From Halioglobus maricola (GTDB lineage: Bacteria > Pseudomonadota > Gammaproteobacteria > Pseudomonadales > Halieaceae): 64,000 nt of DNA. Positions within the stretch are counted from its first letter, which is position 1, and each line of letters begins with the position of its first letter. Shown in pieces: positions 8,843-18,148 of the stretch. The stretch covers positions 3,982,501 to 4,046,500 of the forward strand of contig NZ_CP036422.1 in the NCBI RefSeq assembly GCF_009388985.1. The letters run 5' to 3'. The notes below the pieces were generated by a model. That model saw only the letters and a list, made by a program, of their open reading frames with translations. It did no database searches and was not told the DNA's origin. The translations under genes and the position numbers were made by a program.

Positions 8843-10297
8843 ATGAGTCAGATGGTCGATTTGGTAATTTTTGGTGGCACCGGTGACCTCTCCACGCGCA
8901 AGTTGCTACCTGCGCTATACCAACTACAACGCCACAGCCTGGCTGACCGCCTGCACCGGATCATTGCAACCGGCCGCGGCGTCATGGATTCTGCGAGCTT
9001 CCGCGAGGACGCGCGCACCAACCTGCAAAAATTCTTACCGGAAGGCACCTGGGATGACGACCAATGGGAAGCCTTCAGCGCGCGGCTTGAATACGTCAAG
9101 ATCGATGCGGACTCTCCCGAGGACTACCGTGAACTCGCCACCCTGCTAGAGGGCAGTGAAGCTCCCGGGCGCCTCTACTATCTTGCCACCCTGCCCTCGC
9201 TCTACGGCGAAATTTGCAGCCAGCTCGATACGGCAGGCGTCGTGAACGACGCCTGCCGGGTGGTGCTGGAAAAGCCACTGGGACACGATCTGGAATCATG
9301 TCGCACCATCAACGAACAGGTCGCCCAGGTGTTCGAGGAAGAGGCCACATTCCGCATCGACCACTACCTGGGAAAGGAAACCGTACAAAACCTGCTGGCC
9401 CTGCGCTTTGGCAACCAGCTGTTCCATCCGATGTGGAATAACACATTTATCAGCAGTGTCCAGATTACGGTTGCGGAAGACATTGGCGTCGCCGGTCGCG
9501 GCAGCTACTACGCGGACACCGGCGCCCTGCGGGACATGGTCCAGAACCACTTGTTGCAAGTGCTTTCCCTGGTGGCCATGGAGCCGCCCGCCACACTCAA
9601 GGCCACCGACATCCGCGACGAAAAGATGAAAGTGCTGCGCTGCCTCGAGCCCATAGACTCGGCCAATGTAAAAGAGCGCACCGTTCGCGGCCGCTACGCG
9701 GCTGGCGCGGTTGGCGGTGAGGCAGTGAAGGGCTTCCTCGAGGAGGATGCCTTCCACGATGCAAATGACACCGAAACCTTCGTCGCGCTCAAGGCCAATA
9801 TCAACAATTGGCGCTGGGCGGGCGTTCCTTTTTACCTGCGCACAGGCAAGCGCCTGAGTCGTCGCTATTCCGAAATCGTCATCGAATATCGACGCCAGTC
9901 CTTCTCCCTGTTTGCCAACGACCCACAGGAGCTCACCAACAAACTGGTGATCCACCTGCAGCCGGAAGAGAGCATCAGCCTGCACACTGTGAACAAAAAA
10001 CCCGGGCTGACCAGCAAGCTGAAGCTGCAGCCGGTGGAGCTGCACCTCACCGACGAATCCCAGAGCAAGCGCGACAGCTACGACGCCTATGAGCGTCTGC
10101 TACTCGATGCTATCCATGGCGACCAGACCCTGTTTATGCGCCGCGATGAAGTGGAAACTGCCTGGCACTGGATCGACTCTATCATCGAAGCGTGGGAAGA
10201 AAATGGCAGTGCGATCAAGTCCTACAACGCTGGCACTATGGGCCCGAATGCGTCCACCGCGTTGATTGCCGTCGACGGGGGCAGCTGGCATGAGTAA
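8843..10297 (+). CDS. zwf: Glucose-6-phosphate 1-dehydrogenase
   Basis: A 484-residue enzyme oxidising glucose 6-phosphate to 6-phosphogluconolactone with NAD(P). The nucleotide-binding GGTGDLS is at residues 11-17, EKPLG at 143-147, and the active-site signature RIDHYLGKE at 171-179, with the catalytic His at 174. Length is normal for bacterial Zwf. AAGGA precedes the ATG. It is first of three genes that overlap (zwf-pgl-edd), so the lactone product is passed directly on to the next two enzymes. The 169-base gap upstream separates it from the AraC-type gene; I did not find a convincing HexR palindrome there. Confidence 0.97.
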   Translation: MSQMVDLVIFGGTGDLSTRKLLPALYQLQRHSLADRLHRIIATGRGVMDSASFREDARTNLQKFLPEGTWDDDQWEAFSARLEYVKIDADSPEDYRELATLLEGSEAPGRLYYLATLPSLYGEICSQLDTAGVVNDACRVVLEKPLGHDLESCRTINEQVAQVFEEEATFRIDHYLGKETVQNLLALRFGNQLFHPMWNNTFISSVQITVAEDIGVAGRGSYYADTGALRDMVQNHLLQVLSLVAMEPPATLKATDIRDEKMKVLRCLEPIDSANVKERTVRGRYAAGAVGGEAVKGFLEEDAFHDANDTETFVALKANINNWRWAGVPFYLRTGKRLSRRYSEIVIEYRRQSFSLFANDPQELTNKLVIHLQPEESISLHTVNKKPGLTSKLKLQPVELHLTDESQSKRDSYDAYERLLLDAIHGDQTLFMRRDEVETAWHWIDSIIEAWEENGSAIKSYNAGTMGPNASTALIAVDGGSWHE

Positions 10298-10973
10298 CTG
10301 GCAGCGCTTCGCCAGCCGGCCGGAGCTGGACGCAGCTCTGGCCACGCACATCGCGAACACACTGAAATCTGATATCGAGACGCGTGGTCGCGCTAGCCTG
10401 GCGGTCTCTGGCGGCTCAACCCCAAAAGCCATGTTCGCAGCACTGGCGCAGATAGAGTTAGCCTGGGAGCAGGTCTTTATCACCCTGGTGGATGAACGCT
10501 GGGTAGCGCCGGAGCACGACGACTCCAATGAGCGTCTGGTACGCGAGAACCTGCTTCAGGGACCGGCCGCCAAAGCCCGGTTTGCAGGCCTGAAAGCCAG
10601 CCCCGCCGACGCCAACGAAGGCCTCGCTGAGGTCACTGCACGGCTGGGCAAGTTCCCACTACCCTTCAGCTGCGTGGTGCTCGGTATGGGCGGCGATGGT
10701 CACACCGCTTCGTGGTTTCCGCAGGCGAACAACCTCGCGGAGTTACTCGACCCGGCCGGCACGGCCATATTGGGCAGCTGCGACCCGGTCACCGCACCAC
10801 ACCAACGTATCACCCTGACCCTGCCTGTGGTTCTGGCGGCAAACGAGATTGTGCTGCATATCACAGGCGACGAAAAAGCCACTGTGCTGGCTGAAGCGGC
10901 AGAGCAACACTACCCCATCGCTGCCGTCAGTGAGCAGAGCACAAACCCCGTATCTATCTGGTGGGCACCCTGA
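10290..10973 (+). CDS. pgl: 6-phosphogluconolactonase
   Basis: A 227-residue lactonase of the NagB/DevB superfamily. Visible motifs are LAVSGGSTPKAMF near residue 40, LVDERWVAPEHDDSNERLV and VVLGMGGDGHTASWFP, the last being the hallmark of Pgl with its active-site His. It hydrolyses 6-phosphogluconolactone to 6-phosphogluconate. The ATG at 10290 lies inside the end of zwf, giving an 8-base overlap. The stop codon shares a base with the edd start (TGATG). Both overlaps argue for coupled translation. Confidence 0.96.
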   Translation: MSNWQRFASRPELDAALATHIANTLKSDIETRGRASLAVSGGSTPKAMFAALAQIELAWEQVFITLVDERWVAPEHDDSNERLVRENLLQGPAAKARFAGLKASPADANEGLAEVTARLGKFPLPFSCVVLGMGGDGHTASWFPQANNLAELLDPAGTAILGSCDPVTAPHQRITLTLPVVLAANEIVLHITGDEKATVLAEAAEQHYPIAAVSEQSTNPVSIWWAP

Positions 10974-12787
10974 TGATTGATTCCCGACTGAGCGCCATCA
11001 CCCGGCGCATCGAAGAGCGCAGCGCCGACAGCCGTGCTGCATACCTCGAACACATCGCTGATATGGGCAAGCAGGGCCCCCACCGGGGCCAGCTTTCCTG
11101 CTCGAACCTCGCGCACGGTTTTGCCGCCTGCAGCGAAGAGGACAAACAGGCCCTGACCCTAACCGAGTCGGCCAATATTGGCATCGTCAACGCTTACAAC
11201 GACATGCTATCGGCCCATCAACCGCTCGCGACCTATCCCGAGCTGGTGAAACGTGCTGCCCACGGTGTCGGCAGCACAGCCCAGGTAGCCGGGGGCGTAC
11301 CCGCCATGTGTGACGGCGTGACCCAGGGCACCGCCGGCATGGAATTGAGTCTGTTCAGCCGCGACATCATCGCCGGTAGCACAGCGATCGCGCTGTCCCA
11401 CAATATGTTCGACGGCGCGCTCTGTCTGGGCGTGTGCGACAAGATCGTCCCTGGCCTGTTGATCGGCGCACTGTCCTTTGGCCACCTGCCGGTGATCTTT
11501 GCACCGGCCGGGCCAATGACCTCCGGCCTCTCCAACAAGGAGAAGGCGGCGGTACGCCAGCAGTATGCAGAGGGCAAAGTCGGCCGCGACGAATTGCTCA
11601 AGGCCGAGTCAGCCGCTTATCACGGCGAGGGAACCTGCACGTTCTACGGCACTGCCAACAGCAATCAAATGTTGATGGAAGTCATGGGCGTCCACATTCC
11701 CGGCGCCGCCTTCGAACCTCCGGGCACTGAGATGCGCGATGCGCTGACTGTGGCCGCGACAGAACGCCTGTGCAAAATCACCGCACTGGGCAATGAATAC
11801 ACTCCCTTTGGCCATGTGGTCGATGTAAAGTGCATCGTCAACGCCATCGTGGCCCTGCTCGCGACCGGCGGCAGCACCAATCACAGCATTCACTGGATAG
11901 CCATCGCTCGCGCGGCGGGCATATTGCTGGACTGGCAGGACTACAGCGATCTCTCCGCGATCACGCCACTGGTCGCCCGGGTGTACCCGAACGGCAGCGC
12001 TGATGTAAACCACTTCCACGCCGCCGGCGGCACTGGCTATGTGATTCGCACACTGCTGGACAACGGCTTGCTCCACGAAGATGTAAAAACCAACTGGGGC
12101 GAGGGCCTGCACCACTACACCCAGGAACCACAGTTAACCGATGGCCGCCTGAGCTATATCGATGGTGTTCACGCCAGCGCGGACACCACTGTGCTGCGCC
12201 CGGCCGATGACGCCTTTTCTCCAGAGGGCGGTATGCGCCTGCTGGAGGGCAATCTCGGGCGCAGTGTGATCAAGATTTCTGCCGTGGCAGAGGAGCACCA
12301 GCTCATCGAGGCGCCCGCTGTAGTCTTCGAGGATCAGGTATCTCTGGCCGCCGCGTTTGACGCGGGTGAACTGGAAAAGGACTTTGTCGCCGTGGTGCGG
12401 TTCCAGGGGCCAGCCTCCAATGGCATGCCCGAGCTGCACAAGCTCACACCCTTCCTCGGGATTCTTCAGGATCGCGGCTTCAAGGTAGCGCTGGTCACTG
12501 ACGGAAGGATGTCTGGAGCTTCTGGCAAAGTGCCAGCCGCGATCCACCTGTCACCAGAAGCACTGGCAGACGGGCCGATAGGCAAAGTGCGTGACGGCGA
12601 CATGATCCGCCTGGATGCCCGTGGCGGCGAACTGAGCGCACTGGTCCCTACGGACGAGTGGGCGGCCCGCGAAAACGCAAAACGCGCCAATGACAGTGCC
12701 GAGAGTGGCACCGGTCGGGAATTGTTTGGCTATATGCGTCGCGCAGTCAACGCCGCTGAACAGGGCGCGACCGTCTTCTTCGACTAG
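10973..12787 (+). CDS. edd: Phosphogluconate dehydratase
   Basis: A 604-residue member of the IlvD/Edd family that dehydrates 6-phosphogluconate to 2-keto-3-deoxy-6-phosphogluconate, the committing step of the Entner-Doudoroff pathway. The iron-sulfur and substrate motifs are visible: SANIGIVNAYNDMLSAHQP, PAMCDGVTQGTAGMELSLFS, LCLGVCDKIVPGLL, GEGTCTFYGTANSNQM and VTDGRMSGASGKVPAAIH. Length equals that of E. coli Edd. The start ATG at 10973 overlaps the pgl stop. The aldolase gene eda and a HexR regulator are not adjacent, unlike many pseudomonads. Its last 4 bases overlap the convergent iron alcohol dehydrogenase. Confidence 0.97.
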   Translation: MIDSRLSAITRRIEERSADSRAAYLEHIADMGKQGPHRGQLSCSNLAHGFAACSEEDKQALTLTESANIGIVNAYNDMLSAHQPLATYPELVKRAAHGVGSTAQVAGGVPAMCDGVTQGTAGMELSLFSRDIIAGSTAIALSHNMFDGALCLGVCDKIVPGLLIGALSFGHLPVIFAPAGPMTSGLSNKEKAAVRQQYAEGKVGRDELLKAESAAYHGEGTCTFYGTANSNQMLMEVMGVHIPGAAFEPPGTEMRDALTVAATERLCKITALGNEYTPFGHVVDVKCIVNAIVALLATGGSTNHSIHWIAIARAAGILLDWQDYSDLSAITPLVARVYPNGSADVNHFHAAGGTGYVIRTLLDNGLLHEDVKTNWGEGLHHYTQEPQLTDGRLSYIDGVHASADTTVLRPADDAFSPEGGMRLLEGNLGRSVIKISAVAEEHQLIEAPAVVFEDQVSLAAAFDAGELEKDFVAVVRFQGPASNGMPELHKLTPFLGILQDRGFKVALVTDGRMSGASGKVPAAIHLSPEALADGPIGKVRDGDMIRLDARGGELSALVPTDEWAARENAKRANDSAESGTGRELFGYMRRAVNAAEQGATVFFD

Positions 12788-13980
12788 CCACTGATCTTGC
12801 GCAGGATATCCAGTGCTGCGGCCTTGTCCAGCAGCCGCGGCACCGGGTAGCCAACACACTCCTGAGCCGCTTGCTCCGCCAGCTGATCAAAGTCCTCGGC
12901 CTGCAGCAACTCGGAGTGATCGGGTATCCCGACGGTTGTCCGCAAGTCGCGTACCGCGGCGATAAACTTGTGCGCAAGCTGGGCACTGGTCTCACCCTCT
13001 TCACCGACCCCGATCAGCAGAGCCAATTCAGCCAGGCTTTGCTCTGCCTCTTCGCGGCAGTACTCCAGCACATGGGGAAGAATCAATGCGTTAGCGAGCC
13101 CGTGGGGAATGCCGTACTTGCCACCCACCTGGTGCGCCAGGGCGTGAACACTACCGACAAATACCTGGTTAATCGCCATGCCGCCGTAGTAGGCAGCGAG
13201 TGCCATACTTTCCCGGGCGTCGATATTCCCGCCGTTCGCATAGGCTGTGGGCAGGTTCTCAAAAACGAGCTTGATCGCCGCACGTGCATCCGCGGTCCGA
13301 TTGCCTCGCTCCCACACACCGATATAGGCCTCGATCGCGTGAGTAAGCGCATCCATCCCGGTAGCTGCGGTGATATGCGGAGGCAAGCCCTGCATCAGTG
13401 ACGCATCGAGCGCGGTCGCTTTCGGCAGCAGGGTATTGCCGGACATGATGCTCTTGGTGAGCGTTTCACTGTCCTTCACGACCGCCCCTGCGGTGCCTTC
13501 TGACCCCGTACCCGCGGTGGTGGGAATGGCATACAGCGGCAGGCCTTCATGCTTCACTTTCCCCAAGCCCTCCCATTTGTGAGGGTCCTCGTCGGAGGTG
13601 GCCCTGATCGCGATCACTTTGGCGCAGTCCATGGCAGAACCACCGCCAATAGCCAGCAGCACATCACACTGCTCACGGCGCAGGATAGCCAGGCCTTCGT
13701 CGACTTGTTCGTAGGTGGGATCCGGTAATACGCCATCAAACCATGCCAGCTCGACGCCCGCATCCACCAGCCCCGCGACTGCCTGGTCGGCAACGCCCAG
13801 ATCGCGCAGTGGCTTGTCAGTCACCACGAGTACCTTCGCGGGAGCAAGCGACGCCACATGGCCACACAACTGGCGACTACTGCCGGCACCGACAAATGCC
13901 ACATGGGTTGAGCCCGGCATAATGGGCGCCATTATGCGCAGGAACAGGAGATTGAAGCGGTGGCGGAGAGTGTTAAGCAT
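12784..13980 (-). CDS. Iron-containing alcohol dehydrogenase
   Basis: A 398-residue group III alcohol dehydrogenase. NAD-binding GGGSAMD is at residues 112-118. The metal ligands of the family are all present: Asp210 and His214 in DALTH, His279 in SVHALAH and His293 in IPHGLANA. PTTAGTGSE near 153-161 is also typical. It interconverts an alcohol or hydroxy acid and its aldehyde or ketone. The start at 13980 (MLNTLRHRF) is chosen because extensions upstream run into the promoter region of the divergent gene at 14178. Substrate unknown; location at the edge of the catabolic block suggests an alcohol intermediate. Confidence 0.9.
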   Translation of the reverse strand: MLNTLRHRFNLLFLRIMAPIMPGSTHVAFVGAGSSRQLCGHVASLAPAKVLVVTDKPLRDLGVADQAVAGLVDAGVELAWFDGVLPDPTYEQVDEGLAILRREQCDVLLAIGGGSAMDCAKVIAIRATSDEDPHKWEGLGKVKHEGLPLYAIPTTAGTGSEGTAGAVVKDSETLTKSIMSGNTLLPKATALDASLMQGLPPHITAATGMDALTHAIEAYIGVWERGNRTADARAAIKLVFENLPTAYANGGNIDARESMALAAYYGGMAINQVFVGSVHALAHQVGGKYGIPHGLANALILPHVLEYCREEAEQSLAELALLIGVGEEGETSAQLAHKFIAAVRDLRTTVGIPDHSELLQAEDFDQLAEQAAQECVGYPVPRLLDKAAALDILRKISG

Positions 13981-14136
13981 CGTGATGATTCCGATAAATT
14001 TGTTATCCCTGAAGAATAGCAGCAGAACGCCACTCGGGGCCACCGCCTGACCAGCAGCGGGGGGATACAACATATTGAACCCCGGCCTTGCACAACGCCT
14101 TTCGAGCATTGCCGGACCCCCACATATCGCGAAAGA

Positions 14137-14171
14137 ACTCCATACTGTAAGCCTGCCACTATGTATGGAGT
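14137..14171 (+). promoter_or_regulatory. Perfect 9-bp inverted repeat covering the ribosome site of the next gene
   Basis: ACTCCATAC at 14137-14145 is repeated in inverted form as GTATGGAGT at 14163-14171, with a 17-base spacer. The right arm contains the GGAG that serves the ATG at 14178 (7-base spacing). The element can be read as an operator for a dimeric repressor or as an RNA hairpin that masks the ribosome site. It is the best-defined regulatory signal at the start of the catabolic block. Function is inferred. Confidence 0.4.
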
Positions 14172-14177
14172 ATAAAA

Positions 14178-15353
14178 ATGAATGACATGGCACAGATAGC
14201 CGGCCCGGACAGAGCGCGCGGCATAGAGGCCGTTACGCTGGCCGAGGCCGCCGGATCAGAACAGGCCCGCACACTCACGCCAGCGCTGGTGGAGGCCCTG
14301 TGGAGCAGCGGCCTGATGCAGTATATGAATCCACGTGAGGCAGGCGGCAGCGAACCTGCCATGGCTGAACTCATCGACACCTGGTTGGAGATGGCCCGCC
14401 AGGACGGCTCCTTCGGCTGGATCGGTATCGCCAACCTTCCCTCCGCGTGCTTTGCTGCGGCCTACATGTCGGAAGAAGGCTTCGCAGAGGTATTCACCGC
14501 GAACGACAATCGGGTCACGCTGGGCGGCCAGTTTTTCCCCAACGGCATGGGCCAGGCTGTCGAAGGTGGCTACCGGGTATCAGGCGCCTGGCAATTCGGC
14601 AGCGGCACCGGCCACTCGGAATACGTCTGTGCCGGCTTTCTGCCCATGGACGGCGAAGAAATGCGCATGGGTGATGGCGGAATGCCGGCGATGACTGTCG
14701 CAGTGGTACCGCGAAGTGAAGTGGAGTTTACCGACGGTTGGCACGTACAGGGCCTCAAGGGGACCGGCAGCTACAACTACGAATTGAAAGACGTGTTCGT
14801 GCCGGAGCATCGCACCTACCCTTTGCTCAGCCGCAAACCCCAGCGCGGCGGCACACTTTACAACTTTGGCGTGATGGCTCTCACCGGCGCCGGTCATGCC
14901 GCCTGGGCACTGGGCGTCTCCCGCAGTGCCATCGACGATGTTGTGGCACTGGCGAAAGAAAAAGTCCGTATGGGTGAGGAGAGCTCGGTCGCCAACAAAC
15001 TGACCTTCCAGCGCGATCTCGCCCACCATGAAGCCATGTGGCGCGCCGCTTACCAGCTCGTACAACACAGCTACACCGAGAAGGAGCAGCAACTCGCCGC
15101 CGGCGCCGAACTCACGCCGGCCATGCGCGCCGACATGCGAATCGCGGCCACCTTTGCGACTGAAGCCAGCCGTGAAATCGTCCAGTTCGCGCACCTGGCT
15201 GCAGGCACCAGCGCTATTCGCGAGGGCAGCCGCCTGGAGCGCAGCTTCCGCGATATGTACACCGGCACCCAACATGCGTTTATCAGCGAAAAGACCTACA
15301 CGGAGGCCGCGAAGTTTATGCTCGGCCTGATCGAAGACAGCCCGGCGCTATAA
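14178..15353 (+). CDS. Acyl-CoA dehydrogenase-like flavoprotein (group D monooxygenase type)
   Basis: A 391-residue protein with the acyl-CoA dehydrogenase fold: an N-terminal helical domain, a central beta domain with SGAWQFGSGTGHSEY and TDGWHVQGLKGTGSYNYEL, and a C-terminal helical domain. The overall pattern (short N-terminus, W-x-F-G-S-G motif, GLKGTGS) fits the branch containing flavin-dependent hydroxylases such as HsaA and DszC-like proteins as well as true dehydrogenases. The choice between oxygenase and dehydrogenase is uncertain. GGAG, within an inverted repeat, precedes the ATG. It is followed four bases later by an SDR, so it heads an operon with the SDR and the HAPMO-like monooxygenase. 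Confidence 0.8.
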   Translation: MNDMAQIAGPDRARGIEAVTLAEAAGSEQARTLTPALVEALWSSGLMQYMNPREAGGSEPAMAELIDTWLEMARQDGSFGWIGIANLPSACFAAAYMSEEGFAEVFTANDNRVTLGGQFFPNGMGQAVEGGYRVSGAWQFGSGTGHSEYVCAGFLPMDGEEMRMGDGGMPAMTVAVVPRSEVEFTDGWHVQGLKGTGSYNYELKDVFVPEHRTYPLLSRKPQRGGTLYNFGVMALTGAGHAAWALGVSRSAIDDVVALAKEKVRMGEESSVANKLTFQRDLAHHEAMWRAAYQLVQHSYTEKEQQLAAGAELTPAMRADMRIAATFATEASREIVQFAHLAAGTSAIREGSRLERSFRDMYTGTQHAFISEKTYTEAAKFMLGLIEDSPAL

Positions 15354-15357
15354 CATC

Positions 15358-16203
15358 ATGAAAGATTTCTCTGGAAAAACTGCGGTTATAACCGGGGGCG
15401 CCAGCGGCATTGGCCTTGCCATGGCCGAGCTTTTTGCGGCACAGGGCATGAAACTTGTGCTCGGCGATATTGAGTCAGACGCGTTAACTACAGCCATCGA
15501 GAAACTCAGTGCAGGCGGCGCTGAGTGCGTGGGCGCCGTTACCGATGTCAGCGATCCCGATCAGGTCCAGGCGCTGGCAGATCTCGCGGTAGAACGTTTT
15601 GGCGGCATCCACATCGCATGCAATAACGCCGGGGTGTTCACGGGTGGCCTGCTGTGGGAGGAGAGCCTGGCGGACTACCGCTGGCTGATGGACGTGAACG
15701 TGATGGGTGTGGTGCACGGCATCCGCAGTTTCGTGCCCATCATGCAGGCCCAGGGTGACGAGTGTCACATCGTCAACACGGCCTCTATGGCAGCCGTGAC
15801 CGCCATGCCCTACTCCGGCATCTACCATATGAGCAAGCACGCAGTGCTGGCATTGAGCGAGTCGCTATATCACGAACTCAGCTTTCACTCACCGCAGGTG
15901 AAAATTTCGGTCCTCTGCCCCGAGGCTATCAATACCGGCATCGCCACCTCAGAGCGCAATCGTCACACCCAATACAGCGATGTCGTGGAATCTGACGAGC
16001 GCAATATGGTAATGGATGCCCTGAACGCATCTGTAGCGGGCGGCATCGGCCCGGAGGTTATGGCCCAGCGAGTGCTGGACGCCGTCATCAATGAACGCTT
16101 TTACATTTTCTCGGACGAGTTATGGCGCCGCAGCGCGGAGACACGGCTGGAAGATATCCGGCTGGGCCGCAACCCCACGTTCGCGCCACCGATTCCGGAA
16201 TGA
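15358..16203 (+). CDS. SDR family oxidoreductase
   Basis: A 281-residue short-chain dehydrogenase. The cofactor motif TGGASGIG is at residues 12-19, CNNAGVF near 90, and the catalytic Tyr-x-x-x-Lys is YHMSKHA (Tyr and Lys about 159 and 163). It belongs to the classical SDR group with an extended C-terminus and begins MKDFSGKTAVITGG, very like the SDR at 21871-22749. It probably oxidises or reduces an alcohol/ketone in the pathway, making the ketone for the next gene's Baeyer-Villiger enzyme. The gap to the upstream gene is 4 bases and to the next start 10 bases, so it is co-transcribed. Confidence 0.9.
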   Translation: MKDFSGKTAVITGGASGIGLAMAELFAAQGMKLVLGDIESDALTTAIEKLSAGGAECVGAVTDVSDPDQVQALADLAVERFGGIHIACNNAGVFTGGLLWEESLADYRWLMDVNVMGVVHGIRSFVPIMQAQGDECHIVNTASMAAVTAMPYSGIYHMSKHAVLALSESLYHELSFHSPQVKISVLCPEAINTGIATSERNRHTQYSDVVESDERNMVMDALNASVAGGIGPEVMAQRVLDAVINERFYIFSDELWRRSAETRLEDIRLGRNPTFAPPIPE

Positions 16204-16213
16204 GGTTTATCGC

Positions 16214-18133
16214 ATGACAGAAGCCTTTGAGATCAACGCCAGCGAAGTCGAGATCGCCGCCGCGCTGGAAGATGCCAGCATTCCTGCCCTCATGTTGAGC
16301 ATGCTCCATATGAGTGGCGATACCAGCATTCTGGACGGTCCAATAAAGCCCGGTGGTGCCTACATCAACGAATACCAGGGCTATATGTCTGAGGAGGACA
16401 AGGCAACGGTCCGAGCCCAGGCGATGGACATCATTCGCAACTACCGCGATGGGGGCTGCCAACTGCCGCCCACGCCGGACCGGGCGACCCTGCTGCGGAT
16501 GATGAACTTCCTCGTGGCACAGGATGTGCCCGAAGAATACCTGCCGATGATGCTGGAAGAGATCGAAATCGATGGCGTCGACCAGCGCTCCGATGCGTGG
16601 GGTGACGAAGTTCCACAGCAAAGTCGCGAACAGCACCATGTGCTGATTATCGGTGCCGGCATGTCCGGCATCCTCGCCGCCATTCGCCTCCAGGAAGCGG
16701 GCATCCCCTTCACCGTGATTGAGAAGAACAGCGGCGTCGGCGGCACCTGGTTTGAGAACCGCTACCCCGGCGCAAGAGTGGATGTGAGCAACCATCTCTA
16801 CTGCTACTCTTTTGAGCCTGCCCACCACTGGACCCAATACTTTGCGCAACAGCCAGAGCTGCAAACGTACTTTGAGAACGTCGCGGACAAACACAGGCTG
16901 CTGGACCAGATTCACTTCAATACCGAGGTGGTGAGCGCCATCTGGGACGAAGATGAACAGATATGGCAGGTGGAAACACGCCACAAACAAGGTGCGAGCC
17001 GGACCCACAGGGTCAATTCGGTCATCAGCGCGGTCGGCCAGTTAAATCGACCAAAGCTGCCAGATGTGCCGGGTATCGACTCTTTCGGCGGCCAGTGGTG
17101 TCACTCAGCCGAATGGGACGACAGTATCGACATCAGCGGCAAGCGTGTGGCACTCGTAGGCGCAGGTGCAAGCGCCTTCCAGATTGCGCCCGCCATCGCT
17201 GAACAGGCCGGCTCACTCACTGTATTCCAACGCGTACCACCGTGGATGTTCGAGAACCCGATCTATCACGAGACTGTTCCCGAAGGTATGAAGTGGTGCC
17301 TGCAGCACCTGCCCTGCTACGCCAAGTGGTTCCGTTTCCTGTTGTTCTGGTGCGCCTGTGACGGGGCCTACGATGCCATTGTGGTAGACCCCGCGTGGCC
17401 CCATCAGGATCGCTCGGTCAATGAGATGAATGACTTTGTGCACCAGCTGTTCAGCGACTACATTCGCGGCCAGGTCCACGACGAGGAATTGCTGCCCAAG
17501 GTCATGCCAGACTACCCGCCTATGGGCCGACGCACCCTGCAGGACAACGGCAGCTGGCTCAAGGCCTTACAGCGAGACAATGTTGATCTCCAGGCACAAG
17601 GCATTAGCGCGGTAACTGCTGACGGCATCACCGCCGAGGACGGTCAGGCGTTTGACGCTGACGTCATCATCTATGCCACCGGTTTCAAGACGGCCGACTT
17701 CCTCTGGCCTATGACAATCACCGGGAGAAACGGCAAGGTATTGGCTGAAAGCTGGGCCACCGAGCCGTCTGCTTACCTCGGTGTTACCGTGCCTGAGTTC
17801 CCCAACTTCTACTGCTTGTTCGGCCCCGGCACCAACCTCGCCTTCGGCGGCAGCCTGATCTTCAACGGCGAGTGCCAGGTACGCTACACCCTGGAATGCA
17901 TCAAGCTGCTGCTCCAAAGTGACAGCGCAGCTATCGAGTGCAGGGAGGAAGTTCACAGCGATTACCAGCAGCGCTTTCGCGACTTACATGCCAAGCTGAT
18001 CTGGGAACACCCCGGGGTAAACAGTTTCTACAGCAATGCCGAGGGCAAGGTCACCTTGCTATGGCCGTGGAAGATCATCGATATGTGGCGCTGGACCCGC
18101 GCTGCAAACAGTGACGACTATCAATTAAGCTAA
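16214..18133 (+). CDS. Baeyer-Villiger monooxygenase, 4-hydroxyacetophenone monooxygenase-like
   Basis: A 639-residue flavoprotein. The FAD motif GAGMSG is at residues 147-152, the Baeyer-Villiger fingerprint FGGQWCHSAEWD at 291-302, and the NADPH motif GAGASA at 316-321. The extra N-terminal domain of about 140 residues is the mark of the HAPMO branch (the Pseudomonas fluorescens enzyme has a comparable length and extension). HAPMO-type enzymes turn aryl methyl ketones into aryl acetates; other members act on cyclic or terpenoid ketones. The start at 16214 has GAGG upstream. It lies between two SDR genes that could supply its ketone and process its product. Family assignment is firm, substrate inferred. 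Confidence 0.9.
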   Translation: MTEAFEINASEVEIAAALEDASIPALMLSMLHMSGDTSILDGPIKPGGAYINEYQGYMSEEDKATVRAQAMDIIRNYRDGGCQLPPTPDRATLLRMMNFLVAQDVPEEYLPMMLEEIEIDGVDQRSDAWGDEVPQQSREQHHVLIIGAGMSGILAAIRLQEAGIPFTVIEKNSGVGGTWFENRYPGARVDVSNHLYCYSFEPAHHWTQYFAQQPELQTYFENVADKHRLLDQIHFNTEVVSAIWDEDEQIWQVETRHKQGASRTHRVNSVISAVGQLNRPKLPDVPGIDSFGGQWCHSAEWDDSIDISGKRVALVGAGASAFQIAPAIAEQAGSLTVFQRVPPWMFENPIYHETVPEGMKWCLQHLPCYAKWFRFLLFWCACDGAYDAIVVDPAWPHQDRSVNEMNDFVHQLFSDYIRGQVHDEELLPKVMPDYPPMGRRTLQDNGSWLKALQRDNVDLQAQGISAVTADGITAEDGQAFDADVIIYATGFKTADFLWPMTITGRNGKVLAESWATEPSAYLGVTVPEFPNFYCLFGPGTNLAFGGSLIFNGECQVRYTLECIKLLLQSDSAAIECREEVHSDYQQRFRDLHAKLIWEHPGVNSFYSNAEGKVTLLWPWKIIDMWRWTRAANSDDYQLS

Positions 18134-18148
18134 CAAGGAATATTGCGC

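Noticed and set aside
12784..12787. Overlap of edd and the alcohol dehydrogenase as a sign of a frameshift or misassembly
   Set aside because: Both stop codons are intact; 4-base convergent overlaps recur at 35699 and 53577, a mark of compact packing.
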